A stretch of 10,046 nucleotides of DNA. It comes from Fen-7 sp041494285. Its GTDB lineage: Archaea > Halobacteriota > Methanosarcinia > Methanotrichales > Methanotrichaceae. A program made the translations under genes and the position numbers. The notes beneath the pieces are model-generated. The model had not been told where the DNA came from. It was given only the letters and a program-made list of their open reading frames with translations, and did not search any database. The stretch is from contig JBGQAL010000101.1 in assembly GCA_041494285.1 (NCBI GenBank), positions 1-10,046 on the forward strand. Reading direction: 5' to 3'. Numbering within the stretch: the stretch's first letter is position 1; every line of letters begins with the position of its first letter. Shown in pieces: positions 1-4,460 of this stretch.

Positions 1-2
1 AT

Positions 3-836
3 TTTTTTGCCCTCAACGGAGCTGTTGCTCATGCCTTTGCCCATATTATCTATAAATCGTTGCTCTTCATGAGCGTGGGAAGCGTGCTTTATAGGACGGG
101 GACGCAAAAGATCACCGACTTGGGAGGATTATACAAGACCATGCCATTAACCTGTATTTTTTGCTTAGTTGGTGCGGCATCCATATCGGCATTCCCCCTA
201 TTTTCCGGGTTTGTGACCAAAGCAATGGTGGTCCAAGCATCTGCAGTCGGAGGGCTGGCTATAGTGTATGTTCTATTACAGCTTGCTTCAGCAGGTGTCT
301 TCGAGCATGCGGGCATAAAGGTTCCATTCTTCACCTTCTTTGCCCATGATTCTGGATTGAGGGCAAAGGACCCACCGGCCAATATGCTATTGGGCATGGG
401 GATAATGGCATTCTTGTGTATCTTTATTGGACTATATCCACAGCCACTTTATCAGATCCTTCCCTACCCTGTTAATTTTGAAGCATGGACAGCACCCCAC
501 GTTGTAGAGACCCTAGAACTGCTACTCTTCGCTTCGTTTGCCTTCTTCCTCCTAAAAACCTCAGGGATATATCCGCCAGAGCGGAGGACAATTAGCCTCG
601 ATACCGACTGGCCATTGAGAATGGTAGGGGGGAAGTTCATGTGGTTCATAAAGGGACCATTAGCGAACTTCGCTGCTTGGGTGGACGGCGGTCTGAAGAG
701 GATTGCTGCGGATTTCGCTTTCTTTGGTCAAGAAAAGGAAGAAAGAGTGTTAATAGGAGTTTCTGTAATGCTGGCACTCCTATTCCTCGCCCTCTATTTG
801 ATAGTGGAGTTGGTGTATAGGTCAATTGCTCATTAA
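3..836 (+). CDS. Mrp-type Na+/H+ antiporter subunit D-like protein, 3' part (5' end outside window)
   Basis: This is the C-terminal part of a proton-conducting membrane subunit of the MrpD/NuoM/MbhH superfamily, which moves H+ (or Na+) across the cytoplasmic membrane. The frame is open from base 3, so the gene starts left of the window. The first visible residues (GAVAHAFAHIIYKSLLFM) carry the family's His-rich helix with a conserved Lys. About 30 residues on come the DLGGLYKTMP loop, then the ISAFPLFSGFVTKAMV helix with a second conserved Lys, and the EHAGIKVPFFTFF segment. The tail is a hydrophilic loop, a YPPE motif and a last membrane span. Family-level identification is firm. Whether it belongs to a true Mrp complex or to a hydrogenase- or dehydrogenase-linked module cannot be decided, because the upstream genes are missing. 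The next frame starts 9 nt after its stop. Confidence 0.9.
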   Translation, partial: FFALNGAVAHAFAHIIYKSLLFMSVGSVLYRTGTQKITDLGGLYKTMPLTCIFCLVGAASISAFPLFSGFVTKAMVVQASAVGGLAIVYVLLQLASAGVFEHAGIKVPFFTFFAHDSGLRAKDPPANMLLGMGIMAFLCIFIGLYPQPLYQILPYPVNFEAWTAPHVVETLELLLFASFAFFLLKTSGIYPPERRTISLDTDWPLRMVGGKFMWFIKGPLANFAAWVDGGLKRIAADFAFFGQEKEERVLIGVSVMLALLFLALYLIVELVYRSIAH

Positions 837-845
837 TTCATTTTA

Positions 846-1088
846 ATGGCAATCGTACTAGCTATGATGGGCAGCAGGAGGTGTGAAGCCGGGGCTGAGA
901 GGATAGAGGATGGGGCTCAACAGGAGAACCACCTCTCAGGCCCAAATGATTCTCTTGAAGGCGGAGAGGTGAAGGATCAAAAATGGATATATGAAATAAC
1001 GTACAATAAATTAAAGGAAGAGAATGAAGGGAAAAAGTTAAGGCCAAAAGAGCTATCTAATCGGAGCAACTATAATCCTAAAAGGTGA
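846..1088 (+). CDS. hypothetical hydrophilic 80-aa protein
   Basis: This frame begins 9 nt after the antiporter stop codon and ends 5 nt before the next small frame, whose SD overlaps this stop. The spacing fits translational coupling. The product is not recognised. The first eight residues are mildly hydrophobic, and the rest is charged and rich in Glu, Lys, Asn and Gly, with no membrane segment. No convincing SD precedes the ATG at 846. An internal GTG at 969 would give a 39-residue Lys/Glu-rich peptide, but that codon lies inside a GAGGTGA sequence, which is awkward for initiation. A chance frame is quite possible. Confidence 0.35.
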   Translation: MAIVLAMMGSRRCEAGAERIEDGAQQENHLSGPNDSLEGGEVKDQKWIYEITYNKLKEENEGKKLRPKELSNRSNYNPKR

Positions 1089-1093
1089 TAAAT

Positions 1094-1195
1094 ATGCCTG
1101 ATCACACGGCTGGCTACATCCTGATGGCAACTATGACCCTGTGGTTATATGTAACCCAAGTAATCCAGAGCCTGTACCCATGGATGCACTTATGA
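1094..1195 (+). CDS. 33-aa putative single-span membrane microprotein
   Basis: A short frame begins at ATG 1094, preceded by AAAGGTGATAAAT, a good archaeal SD about 5 nt upstream. The peptide starts MPDHTAGYILMATMTLWLYV, so a hydrophobic helix spans roughly residues 7-24, followed by an aromatic tail ending PWMHL. It lies directly behind the 80-aa frame and in line with the antiporter gene, so a small accessory subunit of that membrane complex is conceivable. That role is inference. The family is unknown to me, and the length is near the limit where chance frames occur. The SD is the best evidence. Confidence 0.5.
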   Translation: MPDHTAGYILMATMTLWLYVTQVIQSLYPWMHL

Positions 1196-1435
1196 AAACT
1201 CGTTGAATGAATAGCTATGCATGAAAATAGTGCATTCTGAATCTGGCACTACCTGGAGAGCGAGATCTATGCTCTCTATAAATGCATGCGAATACTAACA
1301 GAGCGGCGAGGTGATCATTTCAACTAGGGGGACATATTGCTCAGACAAGCCTTACACCAATTGATTGAATGAGCGGTTAAAAAATGAGATGAATTATTAT
1401 TCATAAGCCAAAAATTTGATAAAGAGGTGAGACAT
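1196..1435 (+). other. non-coding spacer with stem-loop and orphan SD-like site
   Basis: No supported gene lies here. An inverted repeat GAGAGC/GCTCTC (1256-1261 with 1271-1276, 9-nt loop) is followed by a CTATAAAT sequence near 1275 that could be a TATA element for the 39-aa gene. A CGAGGTGATC sequence near 1307-1316 looks like an SD, but no ATG follows at a useful distance. Confidence 0.3.
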
Positions 1436-1555
1436 ATGGACGCGGATGAAAGAATGGTGTTTGCAGGAGCATCGATTGGAATAAGCATGCTCGTTGTTTG
1501 GATCGCTTTTATCATTATTCTCCTGTGGACCAGAGGACCAGAGGGATTCCATTAA
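1436..1555 (+). CDS. 39-aa putative single-span membrane microprotein
   Basis: The ATG at 1436 is preceded by AGAGGTGA with 5 nt spacing, one of the best ribosome sites in the window. The peptide has an acidic N-terminus (MDADERM), one long hydrophobic helix at about residues 8-31, and a short tail with Arg (WTRGPEGFH). By the positive-inside rule the Arg-containing C-terminus would be cytoplasmic. No family is recognised. It lies in the same orientation as the antiporter gene upstream and the PRC/MgtE_N gene downstream. The strong SD plus clear membrane character make a real gene likely. Confidence 0.62.
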   Translation: MDADERMVFAGASIGISMLVVWIAFIIILLWTRGPEGFH

Positions 1556-1700
1556 ATTTGGCGTCGGCTTTCTCATGGCTGTCCTGGTTGTAGTCTTGAT
1601 GGTAATAATCTGTCTCTGTTGGTGCTAGGCCGATGAAGTCTAGAGATGCAAACTAATTTCAGCGTGACCTCAAGTCAAGGCTGGATGTTGGGGAGATTAT

Positions 1701-1850
1701 ATGGCCGACAAATACAAGCTTCATGGTAAAAGTAAGGCCATTAAAGAGGCCTTATATGACAACCTAATATTAGCTATTGTTCTCATTTTCAGTTTCATAT
1801 ATTTTTTGTTTCAACTATATGCATGGTTCATTGGTTTCAAAGGCAGTTGA
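1701..1850 (+). CDS. 49-aa putative single-span membrane microprotein
   Basis: The ATG at 1701 follows TTGGGGAGATTAT, with GGGGAG as SD about 6 nt upstream. The N-terminal 20 residues are basic and hydrophilic (MADKYKLHGKSKAIKEALYD). They are followed by a strongly hydrophobic, aromatic helix at about residues 21-45 rich in Phe, Ile, Leu and Tyr, and a short FKGS end. The pattern is that of an N-in single-pass protein. No family is recognised. It is the last clear member of the run of tiny membrane proteins between the antiporter subunit and the 424-aa protein. Confidence 0.62.
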   Translation: MADKYKLHGKSKAIKEALYDNLILAIVLIFSFIYFLFQLYAWFIGFKGS

Positions 1851-1896
1851 CTATCGATGCAGATATCTAACGATGGGAGTTACCAATCGCGCCCTA

Positions 1897-1934
1897 GAAA
1901 AGAGGCCGAAAAGGCCTCCAACAGAGAGGTGACT
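1897..1934 (+). repeat. 38-bp repeat copy A (stem-loop plus SD), inverted relative to copy B at 4182-4218
   Basis: On the plus strand this holds GAGGCCGAAAAGGCCTC, a perfect 6-bp stem with a GAAAA loop, followed by AACAGAGAGGTGACT, which contains a strong SD-like GAGGTGA. The minus-strand leader of the 131-aa DUF1646 relic carries nearly the same sequence, with one 1-nt gap and about two substitutions. Outside the 38 bp the two loci do not align. Copy A lies inside a possible 34-codon frame (1857-1961), but no ATG follows its SD. It may be a leader that has lost its gene, or one end of an inverted-repeat-bounded segment. Confidence 0.75.
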
Positions 1935-1954
1935 AAACCGGGTGGTCATATTGG

Positions 1955-1963
1955 CATATAAAT
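1955..1963 (+). promoter_or_regulatory. TATA-like element upstream of the PRC/MgtE_N/CBS gene
   Basis: CATATAAAT lies about 30 bp upstream of the ATG at 1993. If used, transcription would start very close to the SD (AAGGTGATGG, 1976-1985), giving an almost leaderless mRNA. This is a weak call. Readthrough from the upstream small genes is equally possible. Confidence 0.3.
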
Positions 1964-1992
1964 TCTCACCCTCGTAAGGTGATGGTGGGGCC

Positions 1993-3267
1993 ATGAAGGA
2001 CGATTCCAAGAATAACAAGCCTGAAAGCATCTATTTCTTGAGTGATGTACTCAATGCGAAGGTTCTCAGCCACGGCAAAAAGATAGGCAAGCTTTCAGAT
2101 CTGGTCATAGTAGATAAAGATAAAGTGGCGGAGGTCACGCATTTGGTGCTCAGCCGTCCATTCGGTAATCCATCTCTTATGGTGCCCTGGGAAAAGGTCA
2201 GGGCGTTCGGTGAAAAGGAGATCGCCATCGATGTCGAAGATGTAGAGGAGTTCGCCTTAAAAGTTCCGGATGGGTTTGTGCTTCTGAAGGACTATATCCT
2301 TGATAAGAAGATCCTCGATATGGAGGACACTGAAGTTGAGGTTGTCTACGATATCAAGATGGTGATGAGGAAGGATAGGCTCTTTGTCACCGATGTGGAC
2401 CCTTCGGCATACGCACGATTAAGACGCACAGGCCTCAACTCCATCGCAAGCATATTACACAAGGGTCATGACAAGAGTGAGGACATTCTTATTCCATGGT
2501 TTTACGTTCAGGCTCTTCCGCAAAATATAGGCAGCTTCACCGGTAGTGTGAAGCTGAAGATACTGAAAGAGAGACTGAACGACATTCCGCCAGTTGATAT
2601 CGTCGAAATCCTGGAGAATCTAGATCATGATCAGAGGGTCACGGTAATCAATCAGCTCGATGCGGATCATGCCTCGGATGCTCTTGAGGAGATCGGCCCC
2701 AACATGCAGAGGGAGATCATCTCCTCGCTAAAGAAGGAGAAGGTTGCAGAGCTGATAGACAAGATGACTCCCGGCCAGGCGGCTGATGTGTTATCTGTCC
2801 TGACTTTCGGGGATCAGAGGGTTATGATGAACTTGATGGATGAACGCAACATCGAGAAGATAAAATCTATTCTGGCAAAGCAGCAGGATGACATCCTTAA
2901 TATTACTACAGAAAAATATCTTCGGGTCTTGCCAGATGAGATGGTGGCGGCTGTACAGGACGGATATCCTAAGATTGCAAGGGGCAAGGATGAGATAATG
3001 TATCTCTACGTCGTCGATAGGGACGGCAAGCTTATTGGTGTCATCGACCTTAAGGAGTTGCTCCAGGCTGATGATAAAGCCCTCTTGAAGGCTATCATGA
3101 CAAAGAACGTTATCGCCCTGAAGAAAGAGAGCACTCTGGGTGAGGCATCGAATATGTTCTCAAGATACGATTTCAGGGCGCTTCCAGTAGTCGATGAGGC
3201 CGATAATATGATCGGTGTTGTCAGGTACAGGGATGTCACAAAGCTGACACATCACTTCTTGGATTGA
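1993..3267 (+). CDS. soluble PRC-barrel / MgtE N-terminal / CBS-domain protein (424 aa)
   Basis: This is a cytoplasmic multidomain protein with no membrane segment. Residues ~13-92 are a PRC-barrel-like domain (SDVLNAKVLSHGKKIGKLSD), with a second related block at ~100-178. Residues ~195-297 resemble the helical MgtE N-terminal domain (VDIVEILENLDHD, DHASDALEEIGP, MTPGQAADVLSVL). Residues ~305-422 form a CBS pair (YVVDRDGKLIGVIDLKELL, FRALPVVDEADNMIGVVRYR). In MgtE channels the N and CBS domains sense Mg2+ and gate the pore. Here the pore domain is absent, so the protein should act in trans or as a cytosolic sensor. CBS domains commonly bind adenine nucleotides. The start is supported by AAGGTGATGG upstream. 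The partner is unknown, and nearby DUF1646 transporters are candidates by location only. Confidence 0.92.
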   Translation: MKDDSKNNKPESIYFLSDVLNAKVLSHGKKIGKLSDLVIVDKDKVAEVTHLVLSRPFGNPSLMVPWEKVRAFGEKEIAIDVEDVEEFALKVPDGFVLLKDYILDKKILDMEDTEVEVVYDIKMVMRKDRLFVTDVDPSAYARLRRTGLNSIASILHKGHDKSEDILIPWFYVQALPQNIGSFTGSVKLKILKERLNDIPPVDIVEILENLDHDQRVTVINQLDADHASDALEEIGPNMQREIISSLKKEKVAELIDKMTPGQAADVLSVLTFGDQRVMMNLMDERNIEKIKSILAKQQDDILNITTEKYLRVLPDEMVAAVQDGYPKIARGKDEIMYLYVVDRDGKLIGVIDLKELLQADDKALLKAIMTKNVIALKKESTLGEASNMFSRYDFRALPVVDEADNMIGVVRYRDVTKLTHHFLD

Positions 3268-3335
3268 AAAGAGTATTCTCCATTTAAGAGCAGGTGCAAA
3301 TAATTTCAGGACTCTGCGGGTCAGGCAGGAATGCG

Positions 3336-3347
3336 AAAAAATATAAG
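3336..3347 (+). promoter_or_regulatory. TATA-like promoter of the 98-aa gene
   Basis: AAAAAATATAAG lies about 60 bp upstream of the ATG at 3408. With the usual archaeal spacing, transcription would start near 3368-3372, that is at the hairpin TCACTAA/TTAGTGA (3367-3397). Confidence 0.45.
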
Positions 3348-3366
3348 CCTTGATGAAAGAACTCCT

Positions 3367-3397
3367 TCACTAATAAAGATGAGCCATCCTTTAGTGA
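3367..3397 (+). promoter_or_regulatory. stem-loop in the leader of the 98-aa gene
   Basis: TCACTAA (3367-3373) pairs with TTAGTGA (3391-3397) across a 17-nt loop. The right arm overlaps GTGAGA, the only SD-like sequence before the ATG at 3408. Folding could therefore mask the ribosome site, which is an inference. Confidence 0.35.
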
Positions 3398-3407
3398 GAC
3401 TTCGAGT

Positions 3408-3704
3408 ATGCCTATAGATCCACCCATTATCACGATAATCACTGGTGGTAGTCTGATTGTCATTGCGAATTTGATCTCATATATCAAGCAATGGATCAAG
3501 AATAGGGCAGAGAAGGAAAGAGAAGAGAAAAATGGCGAAAAGATGTTTGAAGATCGTGATGATACTGCGTTTGTAGAGCCAGCCACGAGCACATTTGACC
3601 ATATTATTCAACTTTATAATCAGAGTATTCTTTTTAGGATTGCCGCCCAATTAATTTTTTTATTAATTATCGGGTTGCTATTGCACAATAGTCGAGTATT
3701 ATAA
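3408..3704 (+). CDS. 98-aa putative membrane protein with two terminal spans
   Basis: The product is unrecognised. Residues ~6-25 form a first hydrophobic segment (IITIITGGSLIVIANLIS). Residues ~26-50 are a highly charged Lys/Glu-rich stretch that looks helical or coiled-coil. An acidic linker follows, then a second hydrophobic helix at ~75-93 (FRIAAQLIFLLIIGLLL). The layout is a hairpin membrane protein with both ends on the same side and a charged domain between. The SD is weak, and the start may be controlled by the upstream stem-loop. The competing minus-strand frame over the same bases has a less natural composition. The gene follows the PRC/MgtE_N/CBS gene but has its own TATA-like element. 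Confidence 0.55.
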   Translation: MPIDPPIITIITGGSLIVIANLISYIKQWIKNRAEKEREEKNGEKMFEDRDDTAFVEPATSTFDHIIQLYNQSILFRIAAQLIFLLIIGLLLHNSRVL

Positions 3705-3783
3705 CATGGATTGAAAAACATTAAGAATTTGATCATATGGCAGAAGACGATTGAGGCGGCATCAAAAGACTCATTGAAGTTTA

Positions 3784-4179
3784 TTAAGACAATGGCCAAA
3801 GCATGCAAGAGATAGTCAAGCCCAGGAGTTTCAGGGCGGCTATCTCGGAGGATGGTATATCCGCAGTGCTCAAGGCAGCCCCCAAACCTATTGAAAGGCA
3901 CCCTATTATCAGGAAGCCTGTCCGAACTCTGCCCCCCCCGATGGGTAGAAGTCTCACTGCACCTATGAGCACCAGGAGTGGCAATATCGGTGTGAGGATC
4001 GATGCAGAGAGCCCCAGCACAACCACTATTGCAGATAGGATCACCTTAAGAAGGGTTCCCTCTAATAAAGAGCCCTCTATATGATTTGGCTGGAATATTC
4101 GCCGGATGAACGCACTACCTAACGACCCAGCTAACACTACACCAATTAAAGCAATCATACCTAGTTCAACATGCAGCAT
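3784..4179 (-). CDS. 131-aa truncated DUF1646 paralogue (probably a decaying copy)
   Basis: The sequence aligns with the 250-aa DUF1646 protein encoded at 6252-7004, but about 50 residues are missing near the N-terminus. Its residues 1-22 match the first helix of that protein. Residues ~20-40 then jump to the region before GTTLKVI, and ~38-120 follow collinearly (GTLLKVI, VVVLGLSASILTPILP, GCLSIGLGA, AALKLLG). The motif that reads GEPLST in full-length members is degraded to DIPSSE. The C-terminal half is absent, and an unrelated 11-residue tail ends the protein. The frame is intact and the ATG has a good SD (CAGGTGACTGA), so it may be translated. I regard it as a shrinking remnant, though a new short function is possible. 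Confidence 0.68.
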   Translation of the reverse strand: MLHVELGMIALIGVVLAGSLGSAFIRRIFQPNHIEGSLLEGTLLKVILSAIVVVLGLSASILTPILPLLVLIGAVRLLPIGGGRVRTGFLIIGCLSIGLGAALSTADIPSSEIAALKLLGLTISCMLWPLS

Positions 4180-4181
4180 TC

Positions 4182-4218
4182 AGTCACCTGTCTGTTGAGG
4201 CTTTTTCGGCCTCTTTTC
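4182..4218 (-). repeat. 37-bp repeat copy B, leader of the 131-aa gene
   Basis: On the minus strand this reads GAAAAGAGGCCGAAAAAGCC followed by TCAACAGACAGGTGACT. Its stem is 5 bp (GAGGC/GCCTC), and its AGGTGA is the SD of the 131-aa gene. It matches copy A at 1897-1934 in opposite orientation. A minus-strand ATG at 4220 opens a basic 19-codon frame through the repeat, overlapping the 131-aa start out of frame, as a leader peptide might. Confidence 0.75.
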
Positions 4219-4242
4219 ATGTCCCATATGTAATGTAAGTCG

Positions 4243-4262
4243 TATGCATTCCGCATATTAAA
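4243..4262 (-). promoter_or_regulatory. promoter-like motif shared by DUF1646 genes, copy 1
   Basis: The minus strand reads TTTAATATGCGGAATGCATA, about 64 bp upstream of the ATG at 4179. It matches 16 of 20 positions of the motif at 9800-9819 and resembles that at 7064-7085. It combines a TATA-like TTTAATATG with an inverted repeat TATGC/GCATA (5-nt spacer). Confidence 0.5.
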
Positions 4263-4287
4263 TGGTTTTGGTAAGGAATCTCAATTT

Positions 4288-4305
4288 AAAGGAAATTTTT
4301 CCTTT
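4288..4305. repeat. AT-rich inverted repeat between divergent regions
   Basis: AAAGGAAA and TTTCCTTT are separated by TT, forming an 18-bp near-palindrome upstream of the shared promoter motif. It could be an operator or a weak terminator-like fold. Nothing decides between these. Confidence 0.35.
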
Positions 4306-4424
4306 TTGAAATTAAGGATAATGTGTAAACTTGTTTAATAATTAATCACAATATATTGATTTGAGCTCCTTTTTCATTATCAACTCCAAATTTCTTAAAA
4401 GCACGACTGTTCATCCACCATTCT

Positions 4425-4460
4425 CGAGAAAAAGAGATAAAGCGATGCGTTGGCATCGCT
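4425..4460 (-). terminator. hairpin terminator after the 580-aa gene
   Basis: AGCGATGC (4441-4448) pairs perfectly with GCATCGCT (4453-4460) over a 4-nt loop. The stem touches the stop codon, and downstream on the minus strand comes TTATCTCTTTTTCTC. The same structure, with a different loop and one G-U pair, follows the 362-aa paralogue. Confidence 0.75.

Noticed and set aside
1551..1628. Overlapping hydrophobic mini-frame after the 39-aa gene (ATG at 1575 gives 17 aa; ATT at 1551 would give 25 aa)
   Set aside because: It is very hydrophobic and placed for translational coupling, but no SD precedes the ATG and an ATT start would be exceptional. It is too short to support.
3711..3815. 34-codon Lys/Ala-rich frame on the plus strand starting with TTG
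   Set aside because: No SD, a TTG start, and overlap with the 3' end of the 131-aa DUF1646 relic. Composition alone is not enough.
3620..3901. Minus-strand 93-aa frame overlapping the end of the DUF1646 relic, considered as a frameshifted continuation of it
   Set aside because: Only a vague hydrophobic resemblance to the downstream part of the 250-aa paralogue. No motif supports homology.
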